In this document: positions 51,394-59,892 of the stretch, piece after piece | Position numbering within the stretch: position 1 is the first letter of the stretch | Layout: the number at the start of each line of letters is the position of its first letter | NCBI RefSeq assembly: GCF_019029495.1 | Contig: NZ_JAERQM010000001.1 | Location: forward strand, 310,001-374,000 | Direction: 5' to 3' | Origin: Falsiroseomonas oleicola | GTDB lineage: Bacteria > Pseudomonadota > Alphaproteobacteria > Acetobacterales > Acetobacteraceae | DNA: 64,000 nucleotides | Program-made: the position numbers and the translations under genes | The notes under the pieces: model-generated | What the model was told of the DNA's origin: nothing | Database searches by the model: none | What the model saw: the letters and a program-made list of their open reading frames with translations, nothing else

Positions 51394-51419
51394 ATTTCTG
51401 ACAGGCCTGTGGCAGAAAT
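51394..51419. promoter_or_regulatory. dyad in the ompA-like / pyk intergenic region
   Basis: ATTTCTG (51394-51400) is complementary to CAGAAAT (51413-51419), with a perfect palindrome ACAGGCCTGT (51401-51410) between. It lies about 110 bases upstream of the OmpA-like start. It may be an operator or an mRNA leader structure; no assignment can be made. Confidence 0.3.
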
Positions 51420-51460
51420 ACCGCAGCGCGGCCCATCGGCCAGATGCGCGACGCCAATCC

Positions 51461-51523
51461 TTACCTAAGCTAAGAAACAAGAAGTCTCTGGCGTCGATGA
51501 CTTAGATTGACTAACTTACCTGC
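51461..51523 (+). promoter_or_regulatory. AT-rich leader with CTAAG/CTTAG motifs before the HTH-pyruvate kinase gene
   Basis: CTAAG at 51465-51469 and 51470-51474, CTTAG at 51501-51505 and CTAAC at 51511-51515 lie within 51 bases, directly upstream of ATG 51524. CTTACC occurs twice (at 51460 and 51514). The stretch is AT-rich in a GC-rich setting. Such repeated half-sites suit an operator for the HTH encoded next. I found no convincing -35/-10 pair. Confidence 0.35.
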
Positions 51524-51745
51524 ATGCGCGACCCCACCCTCGAAGCCCTGCTGACCCAGCGCGGCGCCGTCACCCGTATCGCAACCGCCCTCGGCATCTC
51601 GACCGCCGCCGTCTCCCAATGGCGAAAAGTGCCGGAGGATCGCGTGGCCGAAGTCGCCCGCGCCCTGGGCGTACCACCCGCCACGGTGCGCCCCGACGTT
51701 CCCGAGCCGCCCGAATCCCCCCGCCGCGAAGGATTTGCCCGCCCC
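51524..51745 (+). other. HTH module upstream of and in frame with pyruvate kinase
   Basis: 74 codons coding a YdaS/Cro-like DNA-binding domain plus a Pro-rich linker (DVPEPPESPRREG). Free-standing proteins of this kind are about 60-80 residues long, so this is a whole domain joined to the enzyme by read-through of its usual stop. Recognition-helix residues STAAVSQW are intact. Confidence 0.75.
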
Positions 51746-53179
51746 ATGTCGAATCGGGTTCCCCTGCGGCGTCGTCGGCGCACCAAGATCATCGCCACCC
51801 TCGGCCCGGCCTCCTCCTCGCCGGAGGTGATCGAGCGCCTGTTCCGTGCCGGGGCGGATGTGTTCCGACTGAACTTCAGCCATGGCAGCCATGAGGACCA
51901 TGCCGCGCGCATCGCCACCATCCGCGCGCTGGAGGAAAAGGTTGGCCGCCCGATCGGCATCCTGGCCGATGTGCAGGGGCCGAAGCTGCGCGTCGGCAAG
52001 TTCCAGGCCGGGCGCGTGCAGTTGCAGACCGGCCAAAGCTTCCGGCTCGACCTCTCCCCCACCCCCGGCGATGTCCGCCGTGTGCAGCTTCCGCATCCCG
52101 AGATCATCGCCGCCGCCGGCATCGGCACCACCCTGCTGCTGGATGACGGCAAGCTGCGCCTGCGCGTGACCCGGAAGCGGGAGGACCACCTGGAGACGGA
52201 GGTGGTGGTCGGCGGCCCCCTGTCGGACCGCAAGGGCGTGAACGTGCCCGATGTGGTGCTGCCGATTCCGGCGCTGACGGAAAAGGACCGCATCGACCTC
52301 GACTTCGTGCTGGCGCAGGGCGTCGAATATATCGGCCTGTCCTTCGTCCAGCGGCCGGAAGACGTGGTGGAGGCCAAGGCCATCGCCGCCGGCCGCGCCT
52401 GGATCATGGTGAAGATGGAAAAGCCCCAGGCGGTCGAGAATCTCGACGCCATCCTGGCGGAGGCGGATTGCGTCATGGTCGCCCGCGGCGACCTCGGCGT
52501 GGAATGCCCGCCGGAGGAAGTGCCGCTGATCCAGAAGCAGATTGTCCGCGCCGCCAAGGCGCTGGGCAAGCCGGTGGTCGTCGCCACCCAGATGCTGGAA
52601 AGCATGATCACCGCCCCCTCCCCCACCCGGGCGGAGGCGCAGGACGTGGCCACCGCCGTCTTCGACGGCGCCGATTGCGTCATGCTCTCGGCCGAGACCG
52701 CCGCCGGGCAGTTCCCCTTCGAGGCGGTGAACATCATGGACCGCATCATCGCCCGGGTGGAGTCCGACCCGGACTGGCGCAAGCTGACCGATGCCAACCG
52801 CCCCGCGCCAGAGCCCAATTCCGCGAGCGCCATCGCCGCCGCCGCTCGCCAGGTGGCGCAGACCATCGGGGCGGAGGCGATCGCCACCTTCACCTCCACC
52901 GGCTCCACCATGCTGCGCGTGGCGCGGGAACGGCCGAGCTGCCCGATCCTGGGCCTGACCGCCAGCATGCAGACCGCGCGGCGCATGGCCGTGGTCTGGG
53001 GCGTGCATCCGGTGACGACGGTGGAGCTGCACTCCATGACCGACATGGTGGCCAAGGCGATCCGCGCCGCCAGCCAGGAAGGTTTCGCCACTTCGGGCGA
53101 TGAGGTGGTGGTGACGGCGGGTGTTCCCTTCGGCACACCGGGCACCACCAACGCCTTGCGGGTCGCCATTGTGAAGTGA
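51524..53179 (+). CDS. pyk: pyruvate kinase with in-frame N-terminal YdaS-like HTH
   Basis: 551 residues if read from ATG 51524. Residues ~76-551 are a full pyruvate kinase: RTKIIATLGPASSSPEVIERL, FRLNFSHGSHEDH, ILADVQGPKLRVG, MVKMEKPQAVENLD, MVARGDLGVECPPEEVPLIQK and VATQMLESMITAPSPTRAE. Residues 1-58 are a Cro/YdaS-like helix-turn-helix (GAVTRIATALGISTAAVSQW, then VPEDRVAEVARALGV). No stop separates them. An internal ATG at 51746 (residue 75) gives a normal-length 477-residue enzyme, with GAAGGA 14 bases upstream. Either a fusion or two products from one frame is possible. Confidence 0.93.
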   Translation: MRDPTLEALLTQRGAVTRIATALGISTAAVSQWRKVPEDRVAEVARALGVPPATVRPDVPEPPESPRREGFARPMSNRVPLRRRRRTKIIATLGPASSSPEVIERLFRAGADVFRLNFSHGSHEDHAARIATIRALEEKVGRPIGILADVQGPKLRVGKFQAGRVQLQTGQSFRLDLSPTPGDVRRVQLPHPEIIAAAGIGTTLLLDDGKLRLRVTRKREDHLETEVVVGGPLSDRKGVNVPDVVLPIPALTEKDRIDLDFVLAQGVEYIGLSFVQRPEDVVEAKAIAAGRAWIMVKMEKPQAVENLDAILAEADCVMVARGDLGVECPPEEVPLIQKQIVRAAKALGKPVVVATQMLESMITAPSPTRAEAQDVATAVFDGADCVMLSAETAAGQFPFEAVNIMDRIIARVESDPDWRKLTDANRPAPEPNSASAIAAAARQVAQTIGAEAIATFTSTGSTMLRVARERPSCPILGLTASMQTARRMAVVWGVHPVTTVELHSMTDMVAKAIRAASQEGFATSGDEVVVTAGVPFGTPGTTNALRVAIVK

Positions 53180-53261
53180 AGGGCGGGGTGGCGGTTGACC
53201 TTGGGGCCGCGCCCGCCTTTGGTGCGCGTTCCTTCCGCCATGCCGGCACGGAGCAGCCCCG

Positions 53262-53783
53262 ATGACCTTCCGCCGCCTCGCCTTCGCCCTGCCGCTGCTG
53301 GCGGCCCTGCCCTTGGCGAGCCCCGCCCAGGCGCAGCGCGCCGGCCTCTATGACGTGACCGGCACCAATCTGGACGGCACGACCTATACCGGCCTGGCCC
53401 AGATCCAGACCGCCGGCCTCGCCTCCTTCGCCATCCGCTGGCGGATCGGCAACCAGACGGTGGAGGGGGTGGGCTTCGCCTCCGGCCGCACCGTGACCGT
53501 GGCCTATGGGCTGCAGCAGCGGCCCGGCCTCGGCATCTATACGCTGAACGCGGATGGCAGCCTGGAGGGGGAGTGGACCATCGTTGGCGCCAATGCCAAC
53601 GGGACCGAACGACTGGTTCCGCGCGACGCAGCGCCGACCGCCACTCCGGCACCCACCACGCCGGCACCCACCACGCCGGCACCCGCCACGCCGGCGCCCA
53701 CCACGCCGGCAACGCCAGCCGTACCTGCCCCCGCCGCACCGGCAGAGGCGGCACCCGCACCAACCACACCCGCACCGCAATAA
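53262..53783 (+). CDS. secreted protein with Pro/Thr-repeat tail (paralog 1)
   Basis: 173 residues. The signal peptide is TFRRLAFALPLLAALPLASPAQA, cut before QRAGLYDV. A domain of ~95 residues contains GTNLDGTTYTGLAQIQTAG, IRWRIGNQTVEGVGF and TLNADGSLEGEWT. After residue 125 a low-complexity tail repeats TPAP[TA]. The domain is shared with the truncated gene at 63649. A periplasmic or surface role is likely; function unknown. Confidence 0.8.
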   Translation: MTFRRLAFALPLLAALPLASPAQAQRAGLYDVTGTNLDGTTYTGLAQIQTAGLASFAIRWRIGNQTVEGVGFASGRTVTVAYGLQQRPGLGIYTLNADGSLEGEWTIVGANANGTERLVPRDAAPTATPAPTTPAPTTPAPATPAPTTPATPAVPAPAAPAEAAPAPTTPAPQ

Positions 53784-53787
53784 GCAG

Positions 53788-54861
53788 CTACCGCCCGCGC
53801 GCGCGCCGCTCCCCCGCCAGCAGCGCCGCCTTGCGCGGCACGCCCCAGCGATAGCCCGTCAGGTCGCCACTTGCCCCCACCACCCGATGGCAGGGCACAG
53901 CGAGGGAAACCGGGTTGCGGGCGCAGGCGCGGGCCACGGCGCGGGTCGCGGCGGGCATGCCCATCTCGGCCGCCAGACCCGAATAGGTGCGGGTCTCGCC
54001 CAGGGGGATCTTGGTCAGCGCCTCCCACACCCGACGCTGAAACGCCGTGCCCCGCAGATCCAGGGGCAAGGCCAGGGCGGCGGCAGGTTCCGACAGGAAG
54101 GCCACCACCTGCCGGACCTCGGCCGCCAGATCCGCTGGCGCCGGCTCGATCCTCGCCTGCGGGAAGCGGGTGCGCAGGTCACCCTCCAGCGCCTCGGGCG
54201 GCTCGGCGAAGCCGATGAAACAGATGCCGGCCGCCGTGGCGGCGACCAGAAGCGGTCCCATGGCGCTGTCGGCATGGGCGATGCGGATAACCTCCCCCGC
54301 CCCGCCCCTCCGGGCCGCGCCGGGGGTCATGCCGAGATGCCGCGCGGTGTCCTCATAGACGCGGCTCTCGCTGCCGAAGCCGGCGCCGGCCACCGCCTCC
54401 GCCACCCGGTCGCCGGCCGCCAGCGCCGCCTGCAGGCGGCGGCCGCGCACGCCTTCGGCATAGCTGCGGGGGGTGACGCCGGTGATGTCGCGGAACAGGC
54501 GCAGGAAATGGTGGCGGGCATAGCCGGCGCGGGCGGCCAGGGTTTCGAGACTGGGGATGGTCTCCGCCGCCTCGATCAGGGAGCAGGCGGCGGCCACCGC
54601 CTCCGCCTGCATCCGGGCACGATCGCCCTTGGGGTCGCAGCGCTTGCAGGCGCGGAAGCCGGCGACCTCCGCGCTGGCGGCATCGGCGAAGAAGCGGGTG
54701 TTGCGGCGCAGCGGCGGGCGGGCCGGGCAGCCAGGGCGGCAGAACACGCCCTGGGTGATGACGGCATAGCGGAAATCGCCGCAACCGGGCGCCGCCACCC
54801 GCGCCAGCACCGCCTGCCAGCGCAGCTCATCCAGCGGGTCGATCATCGGGGCTTCGGGCAT
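53788..54861 (-). CDS. ada: Ada: methylphosphotriester/O6-methylguanine-DNA methyltransferase and regulator
   Basis: 357 residues from ATG 54861, with GAGGAG nine bases upstream. The N-terminal zinc domain has C41, C45, C72 and C75 (FCRPGCPAR, ACKRCDP); C41 is expected to take methyl groups from phosphotriesters. An AraC-type HTH follows (LAARAGYARHHFLRLFRDITGVTPRSY). The C-terminal methyltransferase has the acceptor Cys in VPCHRVVGASG. It repairs alkylated DNA and activates the adaptive response. All three domains look intact. It converges with the secreted-protein gene. Confidence 0.95.
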   Translation of the reverse strand: MPEAPMIDPLDELRWQAVLARVAAPGCGDFRYAVITQGVFCRPGCPARPPLRRNTRFFADAASAEVAGFRACKRCDPKGDRARMQAEAVAAACSLIEAAETIPSLETLAARAGYARHHFLRLFRDITGVTPRSYAEGVRGRRLQAALAAGDRVAEAVAGAGFGSESRVYEDTARHLGMTPGAARRGGAGEVIRIAHADSAMGPLLVAATAAGICFIGFAEPPEALEGDLRTRFPQARIEPAPADLAAEVRQVVAFLSEPAAALALPLDLRGTAFQRRVWEALTKIPLGETRTYSGLAAEMGMPAATRAVARACARNPVSLAVPCHRVVGASGDLTGYRWGVPRKAALLAGERRARGR

Positions 54862-54926
54862 GGCGGGGTACTCCTCGGCCTCGCTTTTCGCCGACGCGGC
54901 CACCGGCCCGCCATCCGGCCGTTGCG

Positions 54927-55502
54927 CTACAGCGCATCACCCTCCACCTGCCGCGCCAGTTCCCGCCGGCGCAGGGTGCCTCCCGGCATCTGCGGGTGCA
55001 GCGCCAGCGCCGCATCCAGGCTGCGCAGCGCGCCGGCCAGGTCGCCCGCCTCCTCCTGCAATTCGGACAATTGCAACAGGGCGCCGAAATGCCGGGGTTC
55101 CAACAGCAGCGCCTGCTGCAGGTCCCGCGCCGCGGCGGGGCGGTCGCCGAGCCGGGCATAGGCGCGGGCACGGGCCAGCCAGGCGTCGGGCGCGGCCGGT
55201 TCCAGCACGATGGCGGCGTCGAAATCCTCCAGCGCTTCCGCGGCCTCCTCGGCCCGCAGGTTGCGCAGGCCGCGGTTCAGCAGCAGGGCGGCGGCGGGGG
55301 AGACGGCCTGGCCCCAGAGGGCGCGGATGCGCGCCTCCACCATCTGGCCGCCGCCCTGGTCGGGGGCGGATTGCAGCGCCTCGAACAGCCGGTCCAGCTC
55401 CGCCTGCCGCGCGGCGGCGGGGCCGGAGCGCGGGGCGGGCGCCGTGGGCTGCGCCCAGACAGGGGTGGCGAGAAGCAGAAGCAGGGCGACGAGACGGGTC
55501 AT
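54927..55502 (-). CDS. exported tetratricopeptide-repeat protein
   Basis: 191 residues from ATG 55502. The signal peptide is TRLVALLLLLATPVWAQ. About four TPR units follow: ALLLNRGLRNLRAEEAAEALEDFD, AWLARARAYARLGDRPAAARDLQ, FGALLQLSELQEEAGDLAGALRSLD. It ends in a charged helix. Probably a periplasmic scaffold; partners unknown. It lies between the TctC gene and ada on the same strand. Confidence 0.82.
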   Translation of the reverse strand: MTRLVALLLLLATPVWAQPTAPAPRSGPAAARQAELDRLFEALQSAPDQGGGQMVEARIRALWGQAVSPAAALLLNRGLRNLRAEEAAEALEDFDAAIVLEPAAPDAWLARARAYARLGDRPAAARDLQQALLLEPRHFGALLQLSELQEEAGDLAGALRSLDAALALHPQMPGGTLRRRELARQVEGDAL

Positions 55503-55550
55503 GCGCCCAGCCTCCGGCATCCCCACCCCCCCATGCAAGGCCTATCGGGC

Positions 55551-56540
55551 CTATCGGCCGAGCGCGATTCCCGCCTCCTGCACAATGCCGCGGAACTTGG
55601 CGAACTCGGCCGCCAGGAAGGCGCGGGTCTGCGCCGGTGTGCTCGGCGCGGCGGCGTCGACCCCGGCGCCGGCCAGGCGCTGGCGCACCGCCGGATCGGC
55701 CAGCACCTCATTTGCCGCGCGGTTCACCGGCTCCAGGATCTCCGGCGGCAGGCCCTTCGGACCGAGCAGGACGTTCCAGGTGGTGACATCGAAACCCGCC
55801 AGCCCGGATTCCGCCAAAGTGGGGATTTCCGGCATCAGCGGGTGGCGCTGCGGAATGGTGACGGCCAGGCCGCGGGAGGTGCCGTCGCGCAGATGCGGCG
55901 CGGCGGAGGCCAGCACCTCCACCGAGAACTGCACATCGCCCGAGGCCATCGCCGTCATCACCTGCGCCCCGCCGCGATAGGGGATGTGCTCCGCCCGCAG
56001 CCGCCCGGCGCGGGAGAGCAGGAATTCCCCCGTCAGATGCCCGATGCCGCCGGCGCCGGAGGTGGCGAAGGACAAGGCGCCCGGCTTTTCCTTGATCTCG
56101 GCCAGCAGGCTCTGGATGGTCCGGTGCGGCGAACGGCCGGCAGCCACGATCACCATCGGCCCACCGCCGACGATGGCCACCGGGGTGAAATCCTCCACCG
56201 GGTCATAGGGCGTGGTGGCCGGCAGCGCCGCCGGGTTGGTGGCGTGGGAGGAAGCGGTGCCGATCAGGAAGTTGTAGCCATCCGGCGCCTGCCGCCGCAC
56301 ATGATCGGCGCCCAGCGAGCCCCCGGCCCCGGCGCGGTTCTCCACCACGATGCGGACGCCACTGCCGAGACGGGCGGCCATGCCCTCCGCCAGGAAACGG
56401 GCGGCAATGTCGGTGGACCCGCCGGCGGTGAAGGGCACCACCAGCGCGATCGGCCGGGCCGGCCATGCGGACTGGGCCTGGGCGTTGCGAAGGGTGGCCG
56501 GCGCGGCGAGGCCGGCGGCGAGCAAGGTCCTGCGGTACAT
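55551..56540 (-). CDS. Bug/TctC-family tripartite tricarboxylate transporter binding protein
   Basis: 329 residues. The signal peptide is YRRTLLAAGLAAPATLRNAQA. The family signatures are WPARPIALVVPFTAGGSTDIAA, VVENRAGAGGSLGAD, TSGAGGIGHLTGE and HIPYRGGAQVMTAM. It is downstream of glcF on the same strand (86-base gap), so it may serve glycolate or related carboxylate uptake, which is inference. There is no tctAB nearby. Confidence 0.92.
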   Translation of the reverse strand: MYRRTLLAAGLAAPATLRNAQAQSAWPARPIALVVPFTAGGSTDIAARFLAEGMAARLGSGVRIVVENRAGAGGSLGADHVRRQAPDGYNFLIGTASSHATNPAALPATTPYDPVEDFTPVAIVGGGPMVIVAAGRSPHRTIQSLLAEIKEKPGALSFATSGAGGIGHLTGEFLLSRAGRLRAEHIPYRGGAQVMTAMASGDVQFSVEVLASAAPHLRDGTSRGLAVTIPQRHPLMPEIPTLAESGLAGFDVTTWNVLLGPKGLPPEILEPVNRAANEVLADPAVRQRLAGAGVDAAAPSTPAQTRAFLAAEFAKFRGIVQEAGIALGR

Positions 56541-56626
56541 TCTGGTGGTCGTTTCCCTGAGTCATCCAAGCCCCTCGCAACCGAAGGACCGGGAATGGCT
56601 GTAGAGAATTTTGAATTTATCGCAAG

Positions 56627-57961
56627 TTACAGGACTTCCGTCCCGCGCTGCCGGACGCGGATGGGTGCGATGGCAGCCGGCTCCGGCCCGCCGGCCATCC
56701 AGTCCAGCAGTTCCACCGTATGCACCGTCGGCCGGTCGCCGCCGGAAAGCTGGGTCAGGCAGCCGATATTGCCGGCGGCGATCAGATCCGCCCCGGTGCG
56801 GTCGAGATGGGCCAGCTTGCGGTCGCGCAACTGCCCCGCGATCTCGGGCTGCATCAGGTTGTAGGTGCCGGCGCTGCCGCAGCAGATATGGCTCTCCGCC
56901 GGTTCCTTCACGGTGAAGCCGGCGCGCTTCAGCAGGTCCTTCGGCGCGGCCGTCACCTTCTGGCCGTGCTGGAGGGAACAGGCGGCGTGGTAGGCGACCG
57001 TCAGGCCCGGTCTCTCCCGGCTCGGCGCATAGCCGAACTTCACCAGCACCTCGGAGACATCCATCGCCAGGGCCGAGAGCCGGGCGGCGGCCTCCGCCTC
57101 CGGCTCGGTCCGGAACATGAAGCCGTAATCCTTCACCGTGGTGCCGCAGCCGGAGGTGTTGATGACGACAGCGTCCAGCCCTTCCCCCGCCAGTTCCGCG
57201 CCCCAGGCGGCGATATTGGCACGGGCCAGGCGCATGGCCGGGTCGTGATGGCCCATATGGTGGTCCAGCGCGCCGCAGCAGCCCTGGGCGCGCGGCACCA
57301 CCACCTCCAGCCCCATCCGTGTCAGCAGCCGGATGGTGGCGTCGTTGATGGAGGGGGCGAGCACCCGCTGGGCGCAGCCGGTCAGCAGCGCCACGCGGCC
57401 GCGCCGCGCGCCCTCCGCCTTGAACACGCCGGGCCGGTCCATCGCACTCGGCCCGGGCACCTGGGCCGGCGCCAGTTTCAGCATCGCCCGCAGCCGCTGT
57501 GCCGCCATGGATCCGCCGGGCACGAAGCGGGAAAAATGGCGGCCGAGGGAGGCGCCGATCAGCGCCAGCCGGAACCGCCCCGGATGGGGCAGCAGCGCGG
57601 AAAGCAGCCGGCGCAAGGCGCGTTCGGCGGGGGGGCGCTCATAGGTTTCCTCGATATGCCGCCGGGCATGGTCCACCAGGTGCATGTAGTTCACGCCGGA
57701 TGGGCAGGTGGTCATGCAGGACAGGCAGGAGAGGCAGCGATCGACATGCTTGACCACTTCCGCCGTCGCCGGCCGGTCGTTCTCCAGCATGTCCTTGATG
57801 AGGTAGATGCGGCCCCGGGGGCTGTCGAGTTCATCGCCCAGCAGCAGGAAGGTTGGGCAGGTGGCGGTGCAGAAGCCGCAATGCACGCAGGTGCGCAGGA
57901 TACGGTTGCTCTCGGCCGTATCCGGGTCACGAAGCTGCGCCTCGGTGAAGCTGGTCTGCAT
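56627..57961 (-). CDS. glcF: glycolate oxidase iron-sulfur subunit
   Basis: 444 residues from ATG 57961. Two 4Fe-4S motifs are seen near the N-terminus: CVHCGFCTATCP and CLSCLSCMTTCPSG. Two CCG domains follow with TGCAQRVLAP, QGCCGALDHH, YHAACSLQHGQ and SHICCGSAGTYN. It relays electrons from the FAD subunits to the quinone pool. It is separated from glcE by the M81 peptidase gene and a small plus-strand gene, so the usual contiguous glcDEF order is broken. Confidence 0.95.
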   Translation of the reverse strand: MQTSFTEAQLRDPDTAESNRILRTCVHCGFCTATCPTFLLLGDELDSPRGRIYLIKDMLENDRPATAEVVKHVDRCLSCLSCMTTCPSGVNYMHLVDHARRHIEETYERPPAERALRRLLSALLPHPGRFRLALIGASLGRHFSRFVPGGSMAAQRLRAMLKLAPAQVPGPSAMDRPGVFKAEGARRGRVALLTGCAQRVLAPSINDATIRLLTRMGLEVVVPRAQGCCGALDHHMGHHDPAMRLARANIAAWGAELAGEGLDAVVINTSGCGTTVKDYGFMFRTEPEAEAAARLSALAMDVSEVLVKFGYAPSRERPGLTVAYHAACSLQHGQKVTAAPKDLLKRAGFTVKEPAESHICCGSAGTYNLMQPEIAGQLRDRKLAHLDRTGADLIAAGNIGCLTQLSGGDRPTVHTVELLDWMAGGPEPAAIAPIRVRQRGTEVL

Positions 57962-58179
57962 CTGGGTCCCCCGCCTCGCTGAACATAGGGTGCGCCGATG
58001 CGCGGCGAAAGCGCCACGAGGCGCATCCGACATGCGGTTCCGGGAACCAAATGGATGGCACGACGCTTGCCTCATGGACGCCACGAACGCCACAGGCGGG
58101 GCACCGGCGACGCGATGCGTCGCGAGTTGCAAGCTCGGACCCGCCCTTCGCCGCCGCACCGTTCAGGAGGAGTCGCAAA

Positions 58180-58362
58180 ATGCAGAATCCCAGCCAGGAC
58201 CCCATCCCCCCGCAGGTCATCCAGCCCAGCCAGATCGCATGGCTCGGCGCCGTGGAGATCGCGCGCCAGCAGGCGCTGCTGCGCTTCGGCGGGACCGTTG
58301 TCGGGCGAGGCACGTCCGAGGCGCGGCCGGAGCGCCGGACCGGCGACCGCCGCCAGGGCTGA
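58180..58362 (+). CDS. small hypothetical protein (60 aa)
   Basis: Starts at ATG 58180 behind a consensus AGGAGG (58165-58170, 9-base spacing). The sequence is QNPSQDPIPPQVIQPSQIAWLG, then EIARQQALLRFGGTVV, then a basic tail (RPERRTGDRRQG). No family is recognised. It lies on the opposite strand between glcF and the M81 gene, converging with the latter end to end (stop 58362, next stop 58363). The strong ribosome site is the main support. Confidence 0.55.
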   Translation: MQNPSQDPIPPQVIQPSQIAWLGAVEIARQQALLRFGGTVVGRGTSEARPERRTGDRRQG

Positions 58363-59892
58363 TCAGCCCCAGGCCGCCTCCGGGTCCAGCGGATAGACCG
58401 GGCGCGGCAGGCCCTCGAAGACAAAGCGGGACAGAACCGGGCTGACCAGCCCGGGGGCGTCCACTTCCAGGATGCGATCCGGCGTCGCGTAGATGTCGAA
58501 GCCGGCGCGGAAATGGCCGCGCGACTTCACCACGATGGTCCGCGCCGCCGCCACATCCACGCTGAGGATTTCGAGCATCGCCGGGTCGAGCAGTTGGCGG
58601 CGCAGCGACCCGACGGCCAGCAGGATGCCGCTGTCCTCCAGTTCCAGCAGCGCCGCCGGCCCGATGGAAAAGGCACGGCCCGCCAGGCTGCCGCGCCGGC
58701 CCACACCGCTGCCGTCCGACAGTGCGCGCACCGTCGCCATGGCCGCGAAGGTATCCGCGAAAGTGCTGGGCGTGGCATTGGCCACCGCCTCGAACCGCGT
58801 ACCCTCCCCGGCCGCATGGGCGGCGGCGGCCAGCACCGGGTCCACCAGGATGCCGAAGACCACGCCGCGCGCCTGCGCCTCATGCAGCGCGGCCAGCAGT
58901 GCCGTGGTGTTGCCGCCACCGCCGCCGCCGGGATTGTCCGCCACATCGGCCAGGATCAGCCGGGGCAGCCGCGGCCCATCGCCGGCCGCCACCGCCTGGG
59001 CCACCGCATCCTCGATCGGGGTCAGCGTCCGCATCAGTTCCTCCCGCCGCTGCCAGATGTCGTTGGACAGCTTCTCCGCCAGGTCCACCGCCTGGCCGAC
59101 ATGGCCGGGGCGGGCGGAGGCCCAGACGCAAAGGCCGCATTTGGCAATGTCGGTATAGACGAAGCCGCCGGTGACGGAGACGCCGAGCAGGTTCGGATCC
59201 TCCTGCCGCGCCTCCACCCCGGCCCGGATCGCCTCGGAATAGGGCGAATCCTCCGCGGTCAGCAGGGTGACGGTGGGGGGTGTCAGCGGCAGGCGCAGGA
59301 AATGCGTCTCGGGACGCTCCCCGGTCTCCAGGATGCGGCGGATGGCGTCGGCCGCCTCCGCCGCGCGTTCGCGCATATCGACATGCGGGTTGGTGCGATA
59401 GGCGATCAGCAGGTCGGCCAATGCGATCTGGCGGTCGGAGACATTGCAATGCAGGTCGAGCGTGCCGACGATCGGCACATCCGGCCCCAGGATATCGCGC
59501 AGCAATTGCAGGATGGCGCCGTCGGTATCGGCTTCCTCCGCCGCGCGGCTGGCGCCGTGGCTGGCGACATAGACGGCATCGATCCGCCCGGCCCCGGCCA
59601 GCCCGGCCTCCACGATCTGGAGGAATTCCGGAAAGATGCCGGGCGCCATGATGCCGCCGGGCGGGGCGGTGATGAGGATCAGCGGCACCGGCTCCCACTC
59701 CCCGGTGGCGTCCATGCGGGCATAGAAGCCGGGGATTTCGGCCGGCAGGGCGCTGACCGGGCTGCGCGCGGCCTGGGTGATCGCCTCGCCTTCCGCCCAG
59801 CTCTGCTGCTCGAAATCCCGCCGCGTGGTGGGGGGCGAGAAGGCGTTGACCTCCAGATGCAGGCCGAGGATGGCAATTCGGGGAATACTCAA
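58363..59892 (-). CDS. M81-family metallopeptidase (MlrC-like)
   Basis: 509 residues from TTG 59892, which overlaps the glcE stop (TTGA). MlrC-type proteins are zinc peptidases, named for microcystin breakdown. Seen: RIAILGLHLEVNAFSP, FPEFLQIVEAGL, YVASHGASRAAEEADTDG with metal-ligand His/Asp, VGTLDLHCNVSDRQ, ADVADNPGGGGGGNTTALL and VKSRGHFRAGFD. Being coupled to glcE suggests a shared operon. Its substrate is unknown and a link to glycolate is unclear. Nearby upstream reading in the same frame (to 60132) is not family-like. Confidence 0.9.
   Translation of the reverse strand: MSIPRIAILGLHLEVNAFSPPTTRRDFEQQSWAEGEAITQAARSPVSALPAEIPGFYARMDATGEWEPVPLILITAPPGGIMAPGIFPEFLQIVEAGLAGAGRIDAVYVASHGASRAAEEADTDGAILQLLRDILGPDVPIVGTLDLHCNVSDRQIALADLLIAYRTNPHVDMRERAAEAADAIRRILETGERPETHFLRLPLTPPTVTLLTAEDSPYSEAIRAGVEARQEDPNLLGVSVTGGFVYTDIAKCGLCVWASARPGHVGQAVDLAEKLSNDIWQRREELMRTLTPIEDAVAQAVAAGDGPRLPRLILADVADNPGGGGGGNTTALLAALHEAQARGVVFGILVDPVLAAAAHAAGEGTRFEAVANATPSTFADTFAAMATVRALSDGSGVGRRGSLAGRAFSIGPAALLELEDSGILLAVGSLRRQLLDPAMLEILSVDVAAARTIVVKSRGHFRAGFDIYATPDRILEVDAPGLVSPVLSRFVFEGLPRPVYPLDPEAAWG

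Noticed and set aside
53641-53780. Near-exact short DNA repeats (CACCCACCACGCCGG-like)
   Set aside because: They encode the TPAP-repeat tail of the secreted protein in frame, so they are coding low complexity rather than a separate element.
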